Origin: an uncultured Oxalobacteraceae bacterium
Lineage (GTDB): Bacteria; Pseudomonadota; Gammaproteobacteria; Burkholderiales; Burkholderiaceae
Direction: 5' to 3'
DNA: 6,039 bases
Assembly: GCA_946479705.1 (NCBI GenBank)
Contig: CAMLHI010000133.1
Span: forward strand, 1-6,039
The position numbers were made by a program, and so were the translations under genes. This document shows, one piece after another, positions 1 to 6,039 of the stretch. The stretch's first letter is position 1. Each line of letters starts with the position of its first letter. The notes beneath the pieces are model-generated. The model saw only the letters and a program-made list of their open reading frames with translations. It was not told the origin of the DNA and did no database searches.

Positions 1-283
1 TGAACTTGCGCTTGGGCGTGGCGAAGTAGCGGTAGGCCACGTCGATGGTGATGCCTTGCTCGCGCTCGGCTTCCAGGCCGTCGGTCAGCAGCGACAGGTC
101 GACCGTGTCGCCCACGGTGCGCTTGTGCTTGGAGCGCGACATGGCGTCGAGCTGGTCGGCGAAGATGCCCTTGCTGTCGAACAGCAGGCGCCCGATCAGG
201 GTACTCTTGCCGTCGTCTACCGAGCCGGCGGTAATGAAACGCAGCATGCCGCGTTCGGTCAGGTGGTTGTTCTCGGCGTTCAT
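1..283 (-). CDS. cysN: CysN, sulfate adenylyltransferase GTPase subunit (N-terminal part, cut by window edge)
   Basis: CysN is the GTP-hydrolysing large subunit of ATP sulfurylase; with CysD it forms APS from ATP and sulfate in the cytoplasm. Only the first 94 residues are in the window; the gene continues past base 1. The visible part is the start of an elongation-factor-like GTPase domain: P-loop GSVDDGKST at residues 20-28, followed by GRLLFDSK, the segment [19 protein letters not shown], and the switch-I type [11 protein letters not shown] at 77-87. These are characteristic of CysN and NodQ. The start ATG lies one base after the cysD TAA stop, with only a weak, distant purine run (CAGGG) upstream, so translation is probably coupled to cysD. 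Whether the gene carries a fused C-terminal APS kinase (CysNC) cannot be judged from this fragment; the Fe-S CysH in the operon suggests such a domain would not be needed. Confidence 0.96.
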   Translation of the reverse strand, partial: MNAENNHLTERGMLRFITAGSVDDGKSTLIGRLLFDSKGIFADQLDAMSRSKHKRTVGDTVDLSLLTDGLEAEREQGITIDVAYRYFATPKRKF

Positions 284-284
284 A

Positions 285-1223
285 TTAGAAGTACCCTGCT
301 TTCTTGCGTTTTTCCATGGAGGCTTCGGAGGTCTGGTCGTCCATCCGGGTGGCGCCGCGTTCGGTAATCTGGGTCACCGCGGTCTCGGCGATGATGGCTT
401 CGACGGTGGCGGCGTCGGAGCTCACCGGGCAGGTGCAGGAAATGTCGCCCACCGTGCGGAAACGCACGACCTGCTTTTCGACGGTTTCGCCTTCGCGCGC
501 CGGGGTCAGCGGGGTCAGCGGCACCAGCAGGCCATTGCGGGGAATGACGTCGCGTTCGTGCGCAAAATAGATGGGCGGCAGGGCCAGCTTTTCGCGGGCG
601 ATGTATTGCCACACGTCGAGTTCGGTCCAGTTCGAGATCGGGAACACGCGCATGTTTTCGCCCGGGTGGACGCGGGTGTTATACAGGTCCCACAGTTCCG
701 GACGCTGGGCTTTCGGGTCCCACTGGCCGAATTCGTCGCGGAAGGAAAAGATGCGTTCCTTGGCGCGGGCCTTTTCTTCATCGCGGCGGGCGCCGCCGAT
801 GCAGGCGTCGAATTTGTATTCGGCGATGGTTTCCAGCAGGGTCACGGCCTGGGCCGCGTTGCGCGAGTCGGTGGCCGGATTGCGCAGGCGCACGGTGCCG
901 CGCTTGATCGAGTCTTCGACCGAGCCGACGATCAGGCGCTCGCCCAGTTCGGCGGCGCGCGCGTCGCGGAAGGCGATCACTTCGTCGAAGTTGTGGCCGG
1001 TGTCGATGTGCACCAGCGGGAAGGGGAATTTACCGGGACGGAAAGCTTTTTCGGCCAGGCGCAGCAGCACGACCGAGTCCTTGCCGCCCGAGAACAGCAG
1101 GGCGGGGTTGGCGCATTCGGCGGCGACTTCGCGCATGATGTGGATCGCTTCCGATTCCAGCGCGTCGAGGTGGCGGGCATTGACGTCAGTCAGTACGCGC
1201 GGGGTGTCGTTCAAGTTTGTCAT
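285..1223 (-). CDS. cysD: CysD, sulfate adenylyltransferase small (catalytic) subunit
   Basis: CysD is the nucleotide-hydrolase-like subunit that adenylates sulfate to APS, driven by GTP hydrolysis in CysN. The 312-residue product has the usual length of the family (about 300). Visible signatures are the PP-loop SGGKDS at residues 45-50, [12 protein letters not shown] near 71-82, [20 protein letters not shown] at 143-162, [17 protein letters not shown] at 189-205 and the C-terminal [14 protein letters not shown] at 254-266. The end, with EKRKKAGYF, is typical of CysD. The ATG at 1223 gives the expected N-terminus; an AGGGG at 1240-1236 is a possible but rather distant ribosome binding site (12-base gap). 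It is fourth in the operon, separated from cysH by 86 bases (an unusually loose join here) and from cysN by one base. Confidence 0.97.
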   Translation of the reverse strand: MTNLNDTPRVLTDVNARHLDALESEAIHIMREVAAECANPALLFSGGKDSVVLLRLAEKAFRPGKFPFPLVHIDTGHNFDEVIAFRDARAAELGERLIVGSVEDSIKRGTVRLRNPATDSRNAAQAVTLLETIAEYKFDACIGGARRDEEKARAKERIFSFRDEFGQWDPKAQRPELWDLYNTRVHPGENMRVFPISNWTELDVWQYIAREKLALPPIYFAHERDVIPRNGLLVPLTPLTPAREGETVEKQVVRFRTVGDISCTCPVSSDAATVEAIIAETAVTQITERGATRMDDQTSEASMEKRKKAGYF

Positions 1224-1242
1224 GGCAGTGTGGGGCCCCTAG

Positions 1243-1339
1243 TTTTTATGGTGACGCGGTTCAGGCAGCTACAAATTTAAGGCGATTCAGGCTCTTACGG
1301 TGACGCGGGTCAGGCAGCTACAGACTTAATGCGAATCAG
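1243..1339. repeat. Degenerate tandem duplication of the cysH 3' end
   Basis: Two copies with a 49-base period: roughly 1243-1290 and 1292-1339. The best-conserved core, 1250-1290 against 1299-1339, agrees at 36 of 41 positions by eye. The right copy contains the real end of cysH (residues LIRIKSVAA and the TGA). The left copy, in the cysH-cysD gap, would read LNRLKFVAA and TGA on the minus strand, but it lies in another frame because 49 is not a multiple of three. It is therefore an untranslated relic of a small duplication. Shared elements are GGTGACGCGG, TCAGGCAGCTACA and CTTAA or TTTAA followed by a GCGA.TCAG end (plus-strand reading). Confidence 0.88.
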
Positions 1340-2026
1340 TTTTCCATCGACCATGTGCAGGCCGCATTCCTTGGAGTCGGGATTTTCCCACCACCAGCGG
1401 CCGGCGCGCAGGTCTTCGCCGGGCTGGACCGAACGGGTGCACGGGGCGCAGCCGATCGAGGGATAACCCTGGTCGTGCAGAGCGTTGTAGGGCACTTCGT
1501 TGGCGCGGATGTAATCCCAGACGTCTTGCTCGCTCCAATCGGCCAGCGGATTGAATTTGATCATGCCGTGCGCCGGATCGTCTTCCTGCACCGCCAGGTC
1601 GGCGCGGGTGGTCGACTGGGCGCGGCGCTGGCCGGTGATCCAGGCCTTGTTGCCGGCCAGGGCGCGCCCGAGCGGCTCGACCTTGCGGATGCGGCAGCAT
1701 TCGCGCCGCAGTTCGATGCTGTTGTAAAAGGCGTTGATGCCGTTGGCGGCCACGTAGGCATCGACCGCGGCCGCTTCCGGCTTGTACTGGGCGATGTCGA
1801 CGCCGTAGCGCGCCTTGACCTGGTCGAGCACGGCCAGGGTTTCCGGATGCAGGCGCCCGGTTTCCAGGGTGAAGATGCCGATGGGCAGCTTGGCCTTGAG
1901 GATCAGGTCGGTCAAGACCATGTCTTCGGCGGCCAGGCTGGAGGCGAACACGGCCGGCGAAAAGTCGGCGGCGATGCGCGCCAGCGTGGCCTGGGTGGCG
2001 GCGACCAGGGGAGCGATGTCGTTCAT
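1310..2026 (-). CDS. cysH: CysH, [4Fe-4S] adenylylsulfate (APS) reductase type
   Basis: This enzyme reduces activated sulfate to sulfite in the cytoplasm, with thioredoxin or glutaredoxin as reductant. The 238-residue product shows the PP-loop-related SSLAAEDMVLTD at 29-40, LETGRLHPET at 54-63, the paired cysteines C110-C111 in RECCRIRKVEPL, the CxxC at C193 and C196 in IGCAPCTR, and the catalytic-type C-terminal ECGLH at 220-224. The CC...CxxC set is the cluster-binding signature of APS reductases; PAPS reductases of the E. coli type lack it. The protein should therefore accept APS directly from CysDN. The start at 2026 follows the DUF934 stop by 15 bases, with GGGA at 2035-2032 as a modest ribosome binding site. 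Its 3' end is partly duplicated downstream. Substrate preference is inferred from motifs and was not measured. Confidence 0.96.
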   Translation of the reverse strand: MNDIAPLVAATQATLARIAADFSPAVFASSLAAEDMVLTDLILKAKLPIGIFTLETGRLHPETLAVLDQVKARYGVDIAQYKPEAAAVDAYVAANGINAFYNSIELRRECCRIRKVEPLGRALAGNKAWITGQRRAQSTTRADLAVQEDDPAHGMIKFNPLADWSEQDVWDYIRANEVPYNALHDQGYPSIGCAPCTRSVQPGEDLRAGRWWWENPDSKECGLHMVDGKLIRIKSVAA

Positions 2027-2041
2027 GCGCGTCCCGTGGCC

Positions 2042-2602
2042 TTAGATGCCGTAGCCGACGTCGGCGGTCGCGTCGACCTTGACGTGGCGCTCGTGGCGGC
2101 GGAACAGCGGCAGCTTCTGGTCGACCGAGGTCTGGTACACCTCGGAAAACACGGTCAAGCCCTTGAGCGCGTCCTCGATGCTGCGGTCCTGGCGGGTGGC
2201 GAAGGCGTTGAAGCCCACGCGGTACATGGCGAACAATTGATCGCGCAGCACGTCGCCGATGGCGCGCAGTTCGCCGGTGTAGCCCAGGCGCATGCGCAGG
2301 TTGTAGGCGATCGAGTAGCCGCGTCCGTCGGTGAATTTCGGGAAGTCGACCGCGACCACGGCGAACTTGTCCAGCTCGCCGGCCAGGGTTTCCGGACGCT
2401 CGTCCGAGGCGATCCACACGCCCAGCGGGGAACGGCCGGACAGGCTGGCTTTCTGGGCGGTCCAGACCGACAGGGGAAGGATGATCTTGCCAGCCGGTAC
2501 CTCGACCGTGTCGGCGCTCTGGCCTTCGTCCAGGCGCAGCACTTGCCAGTCGTCCGAGACGATCTCGCGCTGTTTGATGATCTGGCTGTTATTTTCAAGC
2601 AT
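2042..2602 (-). CDS. DUF934 family protein linked to sulfite reductase
   Basis: A 186-residue protein of the DUF934 family, often labelled 'oxidoreductase probably involved in sulfite reduction' because it sits next to cysI in many beta- and gammaproteobacteria. Its biochemical role is not established. Family-typical stretches are PAGKIILPLSVW at 36-47, GVWIASDE at 61-68, DKFAVVAVDFPKFTDGRGYS at 78-97 and GELRAIGDVLRDQLFAMYRV at 110-129. There is no cysteine anywhere in the protein, and I see no signal peptide or membrane segment. It therefore cannot bind a cysteine-ligated cluster or do disulfide chemistry. An open frame extends upstream to an ATG at 2653, but the ATG at 2602 is preferred: it has GGAG at 2615-2612 with a 9-base spacing and gives only an 8-base overlap with cysI. 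The position suggests an accessory role with CysI or CysH. Confidence 0.92.
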   Translation of the reverse strand: MLENNSQIIKQREIVSDDWQVLRLDEGQSADTVEVPAGKIILPLSVWTAQKASLSGRSPLGVWIASDERPETLAGELDKFAVVAVDFPKFTDGRGYSIAYNLRMRLGYTGELRAIGDVLRDQLFAMYRVGFNAFATRQDRSIEDALKGLTVFSEVYQTSVDQKLPLFRRHERHVKVDATADVGYGI

Positions 2603-4283
2603 AGTGGTCTTCTCCAACCAGTTTGCCCGCCGGGATCGGCGTGGCGTACACATGTTCCTTGAACGGGGCGATGCCCAGGCGCTGGGCGGTATCGACGAAG
2701 CGTTCTTCCTCGGTGCGCTCGCGCACGTACACTTGCAGCAGGCGGTCGATCACTTCGGGCATTTGCAGGGCCGAGAACGAGGGGCCGATGATCTTGCCGA
2801 TGGCGCTCTGCTTGCCCTGGGCGCCGCCGATCGAAACCTGGTACCACTCGCTGCCATCCTTGTCCACGCCCAGCACGCCGATATTGCCGACGTGGTGGTG
2901 GCCGCAGGCATTGATGCAGCCCGAGATGTTCAGTTCGATCTCGCCGATGTCGTGCTGGAAGTCGAGGTTGTCGAAGCGCTCGGCAATGGCGGCGGCGATC
3001 GGAATCGACTTGGCGTTGGCCAGCGAGCAGAAGTCGCCGCCCGGGCAGCAGATGATGTCGGTCAGCAGGCCGATGTTCGGGGTGGCCATGCCGTGCGCCT
3101 TGGCTTCCTGCCATACCGCGAACAGCTCGCTCTGCTTGACATCGGCCAGCACCAGGTTTTGCTCGTGGGTGGCGCGCACTTCGCCAAAGCTGAAGCGGTC
3201 GGCCAGGTCGGCCACCCAGTCCATCTGCTCGGCGGTGGCGTCGCCCGGCGGCACGCCGGTTTTCTTCAGCGACAGCACCACGGCGGCATAGCCCGGCACC
3301 TTGTGCGGCTTGACGTTGCGCATCAGCCAGTTCGAGAAGGCTTTGTTGTCTTCGCGGCCGGCGCGCGGATCGATGTTGTCGAGCTTGGCGTAGTCCGGGG
3401 CGGTGAAGTAGGCCGCCACGCGCGCCATTTCCGCGTCCGTCAGGGTCGACGGGCTGTCCTTCAGGTCCAGCCATTCTTGCTCGACCTGGCGGGTGAATTC
3501 TTCCAGGCCGAGGGCCTTGAGCAGGATCTTGATGCGCGCCTTGTATTTATTGTCGCGGCGGCCGTACTGGTTGTACACGCGCATGATCGCTTCGGTGTAG
3601 GTCAGCATGTGCTTCCACGGCAGGAATTCGCGCACCACGCTGCCCAGGATCGGGGTGCGGCCCATGCCGCCGCCGACCAGCACCTGGAAGCCGATCTCGC
3701 CGGCCTCGTTGTAGACCACGTTCAGGCCGATATCGTGGACGGCGATGGCGGCGCGGTCTTCCTTGGCGCCATTGATGGCGACCTTGAACTTGCGCGGCAG
3801 CGCGGCGAATTCAGGGTGGAAGGTCGACCACTGGCGCAACACTTCGGCGTAGGGACGCGGATCGATGATCTCGTCGGCGGCGACGCCGGCGTACTCGTCC
3901 GAAGTAATGTTACGGATGCAATTGCCCGAGGTTTGGATGGCGTGCATTTCCACCGAGGCCAGGTCGCTCAGGATGTCCGGGGTCTGTTCCAGCTCGATCC
4001 AGTTGAACTGGATGTTCTGGCGGGTGGTGAAGTGGCCGTAGCCGCGGTCGTATTTGCGGGCAATGTGCGCGAACATGCGCATCTGGCTCGACGACAGCAG
4101 GCCGTAGGGGACGGCGATGCGCAGCATGTAGGCGTGGCGCTGCATATACAGGCCGTTCTGGAGGCGCAGCGGCAGGAATTCCGCTTCGGTCAGCTCATCG
4201 GAAATGCGCCGGCTTACCTGGTCGCGGTACTGCGCGATGCGTTCCTTGACGATGAGATGGTCGTACTGGTCATAGCGATACAT
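2595..4283 (-). CDS. cysI: CysI-type siroheme sulfite reductase (nitrite/sulfite reductase family)
   Basis: This 562-residue enzyme carries out the six-electron reduction of sulfite to sulfide at a siroheme coupled to a [4Fe-4S] cluster. It has the two-fold repeat of the family. The N-terminal ferredoxin-like half includes GYGHFTTRQNIQFNWI near 81-96, TSGNCIRNIT at 118-127 and GGGMGRTP at 204-211. The cluster/siroheme ligands are in the C-terminal half: C413-x5-C419 in CCPGGDFCS and C456-x3-C460 in SGCINACGHHHVG. This CPGGDFC/CINACGHHH form is the one seen in pseudomonad and betaproteobacterial CysI, and differs from the E. coli CysI partnered with the CysJ flavoprotein. No cysJ is present here, so reduced ferredoxin or another donor is a reasonable inference. 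A nitrite reductase role is possible from the family alone, but the cys operon argues for sulfite. It is the first gene of the operon; start at 4283 supported by AGGA at 4293-4290. Confidence 0.95.
   Translation of the reverse strand: MYRYDQYDHLIVKERIAQYRDQVSRRISDELTEAEFLPLRLQNGLYMQRHAYMLRIAVPYGLLSSSQMRMFAHIARKYDRGYGHFTTRQNIQFNWIELEQTPDILSDLASVEMHAIQTSGNCIRNITSDEYAGVAADEIIDPRPYAEVLRQWSTFHPEFAALPRKFKVAINGAKEDRAAIAVHDIGLNVVYNEAGEIGFQVLVGGGMGRTPILGSVVREFLPWKHMLTYTEAIMRVYNQYGRRDNKYKARIKILLKALGLEEFTRQVEQEWLDLKDSPSTLTDAEMARVAAYFTAPDYAKLDNIDPRAGREDNKAFSNWLMRNVKPHKVPGYAAVVLSLKKTGVPPGDATAEQMDWVADLADRFSFGEVRATHEQNLVLADVKQSELFAVWQEAKAHGMATPNIGLLTDIICCPGGDFCSLANAKSIPIAAAIAERFDNLDFQHDIGEIELNISGCINACGHHHVGNIGVLGVDKDGSEWYQVSIGGAQGKQSAIGKIIGPSFSALQMPEVIDRLLQVYVRERTEEERFVDTAQRLGIAPFKEHVYATPIPAGKLVGEDHYA
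2612..2615 (-). promoter_or_regulatory. Ribosome binding site that sets the DUF934 start
   Basis: GGAG on the minus strand, inside the last codons of cysI, lies 9 bases ahead of the ATG at 2602. It favours this start over the longer frame from 2653, whose extra N-terminal residues would be simply out-of-frame cysI sequence. Confidence 0.65.
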
Positions 4284-4289
4284 GTGTCA

Positions 4290-4293
4290 TCCT
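4290..4293 (-). promoter_or_regulatory. Ribosome binding site of cysI
   Basis: On the minus strand the bases AGGA (within TTAGGATGACAC) precede the cysI ATG with a 6-base spacing. This supports 4283 as the start. An ATG overlapping the motif (4290-4288) is out of frame with cysI. Confidence 0.7.
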
Positions 4294-4350
4294 AATTTTT
4301 TGACAGGTGGTGCAGGGCCGAGCCGAAAGACTCCCCCCAAACTAGCCTCA

Positions 4351-4378
4351 ATGGTAATAAACTCTGCCTTTATTCCAA
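4351..4378 (-). promoter_or_regulatory. Candidate cysI operon promoter
   Basis: Reading the minus strand, TTGGAA (4378-4373) and TACCAT (4356-4351) are separated by 16 bases. Each matches the sigma-70 hexamer consensus at 4 of 6 positions. A weak promoter of this kind fits an activator-dependent cys operon, and the inverted repeat lies just upstream of it, where an activator would bind. This is a by-eye assignment and other spacings are possible. Confidence 0.3.
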
Positions 4379-4414
4379 ACGACTGAGAATTTATTTGCTT
4401 ATATGCGTGATTGG

Positions 4415-4430
4415 TATAAGCATTCTTATA
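4415..4430. promoter_or_regulatory. Inverted repeat TATAAG-CATT-CTTATA, candidate LysR-type operator
   Basis: The two 6-base arms are perfect reverse complements around a 4-base centre; the core ATA-N8-TAT resembles LysR-type boxes. A third CTTATA lies upstream at 4398-4403. The repeat is about 49 bases before the regulator's start codon. Its right arm overlaps a TATAAA that could be a -10 element for that gene, so binding there could repress the regulator while activating cysI in the other direction. The protein that binds it is an inference from position. Confidence 0.5.
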
Positions 4431-4478
4431 AAATGCTGCAGGGCGTTAATTTACAGAATCTCTAGAAGAAATGCGGAA

Positions 4479-5420
4479 ATGAATCTCCATCAGTTACGCT
4501 TTGTACGCGAAGCCGTGCGTCAGAACTACAATCTGACCGACGCGGCCAAGGCGCTGTTCACCTCGCAGCCCGGGGTGTCCAAAGCCATTATCGAGCTCGA
4601 AGAAGAGCTCGGGGTCGATATTTTCACACGGCACGGCAAACGCATCCGCGGCTTGACCGAACCCGGCCGCCTGGTCCTGCACTCGGTCGAGCTGATCATG
4701 CAGGAGATCGATAGCCTCAAGCGCATCGGCAAGGAGTTCGCGGCCCAGGACAGCGGCAGTTTCACCATCGCCACCACCCATACCCAGGCACGCTACACCC
4801 TGCCGAAGGTGGTGCAAGCCTTCATGCAAAAGTATCCAAAGGTGAGATTATCGCTCCTTCAGGGCAATCCGCGCCAGATCGCCGAGATGGTCCAGCGCGA
4901 TCAGGCCGATCTGTGCATCGCCACCGAGTCGGTGGCGGCCAGCGAAGGCTTGATTACCTTGCCATGTTATCAATGGGAACATGTGGTGGTGGTGCCGCCC
5001 GACCATCCTCTGCTCAAGTCCAAGGCGGTCTCGCTGGAGGAAATTGCCAGCCATCCCGTGATCACCTATGATGCCGCCTTCGCCGGCCGCAGCAAGATCG
5101 ACCATGCCTTCGAGTTGCGCGGCCTGAAGCCGGATGTGCTGCTCGAAGCCATCGATGCCGACGTCATCAAGACTTATGTGGAGCTGGGCATGGGGGTGGG
5201 CATCATCGCCGGCATGGCCTTCGATCCCGAGCGCGACCGCAACCTGCGCGCCATTTCGGTCGGACACCTGTTCGGCATGAATGTCTCGCGCGTGGCCGTC
5301 AAGCAGGGCGCCTATCTGCGCAGCTATATCTATACTTTTATCGAACTGCTCGCGCCTAGCCTGACCCGCAAGATGGTCGAGTCGGCCATGAGCGGCACCA
5401 AAGAAACTTACGAATTGTAA
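4479..5420 (+). CDS. cysB: CysB-family LysR-type transcriptional regulator
   Basis: A 313-residue regulator of sulfur assimilation; CysB-family proteins activate cys operons as tetramers and respond to N-acetylserine, sulfide/thiosulfate or APS. The N-terminal winged helix-turn-helix covers about residues 1-60 (MNLHQLRFVREA, then NLTDAAKALFTSQPGVSKAI at 18-37, and LGVDIFTRHGKRIRGLTEPG at 44-63). A linker helix and the periplasmic-binding-protein-like effector domain follow. Residues matching the anion-binding site of enteric CysB, as I recall it, are T100 and Q103 (in TTHTQARYTLP), T149 and W166; the T202 position appears as A202 in FAGRSKID. DADVIKTYVELGMGVGIIAGMA at 226-247 is strongly CysB-like. 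The ATG at 4479 starts the family-typical N-terminus; the frame is open back to 4395 but the added 28 residues look non-native. A Cbl/SsuR-like paralogue with a different effector is the main alternative. Confidence 0.9.
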   Translation: MNLHQLRFVREAVRQNYNLTDAAKALFTSQPGVSKAIIELEEELGVDIFTRHGKRIRGLTEPGRLVLHSVELIMQEIDSLKRIGKEFAAQDSGSFTIATTHTQARYTLPKVVQAFMQKYPKVRLSLLQGNPRQIAEMVQRDQADLCIATESVAASEGLITLPCYQWEHVVVVPPDHPLLKSKAVSLEEIASHPVITYDAAFAGRSKIDHAFELRGLKPDVLLEAIDADVIKTYVELGMGVGIIAGMAFDPERDRNLRAISVGHLFGMNVSRVAVKQGAYLRSYIYTFIELLAPSLTRKMVESAMSGTKETYEL

Positions 5421-5422
5421 TC

Positions 5423-6039
5423 ATGATTACCGGACAAGCAGCACAGTTTTACGCCAAGAGCGCGGCCGACCACGACCGCGTGTACGAGAAACCCGAATGC
5501 GAGGAAGACCTGGAAGAGTTGCAGGAACAGGTCGAAGGCGTGCTGGAAGGGCATCGCGTCCTCGAACTTGCCTGCGGTACCGGCTACTGGACCGAGTTCA
5601 TCGCCGAGGTGGCCGAGCATGTCGTGGCCATCGATATCAATCCAGCAATGATTGCGATGGCGGCAAGGCGCGATTTGCCCGAGGAGCAGGTGCGCTTTCG
5701 CGAGGCCGACGCCATGCAGCTGCCGGACGACCTGGGCACCTTCAGCGCCGTGTTCATCGGCTTCTGGTGGTCCGAGATCAAGCGCGAGGAGCAGGAGCGC
5801 TTCCTCAAGCAATTGCGCGCGCGGGTGGGCAAGGATGTGCTGCTGTTCATGGTCGACGACGAGCTGGTCGAAGGCAGTAGCGAATCGGTGGCGCGCACCG
5901 ATGCCGAGGGCAATACTTACCAGATCCGCCAGGCGCCCGATGGCGAGCGTTACGAGCTGGTCAAGAATTATCCCACCGACAGCGCCCTGCGCAAGCGCCT
6001 GGCCGGCTCGGCCAAGGACATCCGCATCGAGCGCCAGGA
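5423..6039 (+). CDS. Class I SAM-dependent methyltransferase (3' end beyond window)
   Basis: An open frame of 205 codons without a stop up to the window edge, starting 2 bases after the cysB-like stop codon. It has a Rossmann-fold methyltransferase layout: motif I VLELACGTGYW at residues 46-56, an acidic residue after the second strand in VVAIDINPAMI (D71), an EADAMQLPDD segment at 94-103, and FSAVFIGFWWSEI at 107-119 where motif IV and the following helix would be. The N-terminus (MITGQAAQFYAKSAADHDRVYE) is soluble and has no signal peptide. No clear ribosome binding site precedes the ATG, so translation is probably coupled to the regulator. The substrate is unknown; no motif points to ubiquinone, protein or DNA methylation. 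Codon use looks like that of the neighbours. The visible part lacks only the C-terminal end. Confidence 0.85.
   Translation, partial: MITGQAAQFYAKSAADHDRVYEKPECEEDLEELQEQVEGVLEGHRVLELACGTGYWTEFIAEVAEHVVAIDINPAMIAMAARRDLPEEQVRFREADAMQLPDDLGTFSAVFIGFWWSEIKREEQERFLKQLRARVGKDVLLFMVDDELVEGSSESVARTDAEGNTYQIRQAPDGERYELVKNYPTDSALRKRLAGSAKDIRIERQ

Larger units (their letters stand above)
4284..4478. promoter_or_regulatory. Divergent intergenic control region between cysI and the cysB-like gene
   Basis: This 195-base gap separates the two divergent transcription units and must hold promoters for both. The part from about 4350 to 4465 is clearly richer in A and T than the flanking genes. It contains an inverted repeat (4415-4430), another CTTATA half-site (4398-4403), and a TTATTCC element (4371-4376 region) recalling the loosely defined CysB half-sites of enteric bacteria. 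The stretch nearest cysI (4305-4345) has a run of six C residues and no recognisable element. I see no gene, RNA or terminator in it. Confidence 0.7.

Noticed and set aside
1232..1239. GGGGCCCC palindrome just upstream of cysD
   Set aside because: Without a loop it cannot form a hairpin, it is not followed by a T run, and it is short enough to be chance in GC-rich DNA. Not called as a terminator or operator.
2155..3474. Second minus-strand open frame overlapping cysI and DUF934
   Set aside because: Arg/Pro/Ala-rich shadow frame of the real genes, with no recognisable domain.
2331..4295. Very long plus-strand open frame (654 codons) opposite cysI and DUF934
   Set aside because: Low-complexity, His/Gly/Ala/Val-rich translation typical of the antisense of a GC-rich gene; the minus strand carries an unmistakable CysI. 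The same applies to the plus-strand frames at 45-1280 and 1355-2662.
4395..4478. Longer N-terminus for the CysB-like protein starting at 4395
   Set aside because: It would cover the inverted repeat and AT-rich promoter area and add 28 residues not expected in the family; MNLHQLRF at 4479 is the normal start.
4471..4482. Tiny upstream frame ATG CGG AAA TGA whose stop overlaps the regulator's start codon
   Set aside because: The overlap could suggest reinitiation, but three codons arise easily by chance and there is no well-spaced ribosome binding site for it.
5408..5812. Minus-strand open frame opposite the methyltransferase
   Set aside because: The plus strand encodes a protein with a clear SAM-binding motif through this whole region, so the reverse frame is a shadow.

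Overview
The window is a sulfate-assimilation locus from a high-GC Gram-negative bacterium, most likely a betaproteobacterium of the Oxalobacteraceae type (Massilia, Duganella or Janthinobacterium relatives). I infer this from the gene order cysI - DUF934 - cysH - cysD - cysN beside a divergent cysB-like regulator, from the protein sequences, and from the GC-rich codon use. The genus is not fixed by anything I can see.

Minus strand, read from right to left (4283 down to 1), is one tightly packed apparent operon. It starts with cysI (siroheme sulfite reductase) and overlaps an 8-base stretch with a DUF934 gene. Next come cysH (an iron-sulfur APS reductase type), cysD (small subunit of ATP sulfurylase) and the first 94 codons of cysN (GTPase subunit), which leaves the window at base 1. 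CysD and CysN activate sulfate to APS, CysH reduces APS directly to sulfite, and CysI reduces sulfite to sulfide. The Fe-S type of CysH means no APS kinase step is required. No flavoprotein subunit (CysJ) is present here, so the electron donor for CysI must be encoded elsewhere.

The plus strand, from 4479, carries a CysB-family LysR-type regulator followed after 2 bases by a class I SAM-dependent methyltransferase that runs off the right end. The 195-base gap between cysI and the regulator (4284-4478) is AT-rich compared with the genes. It holds a perfect 6-4-6 inverted repeat and a further copy of the same half-site, a plausible operator for control of both directions.

The main oddity is in the 86-base cysH-cysD gap. 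The last codons of cysH, its stop codon and the bases after it are present twice as a degenerate tandem repeat with a 49-base period. No mobile element, CRISPR array, RNA gene or clearly new system is visible. This is largely a well-understood metabolic locus with one uncharacterised conserved gene (DUF934), a small duplication scar and a methyltransferase of unknown substrate.
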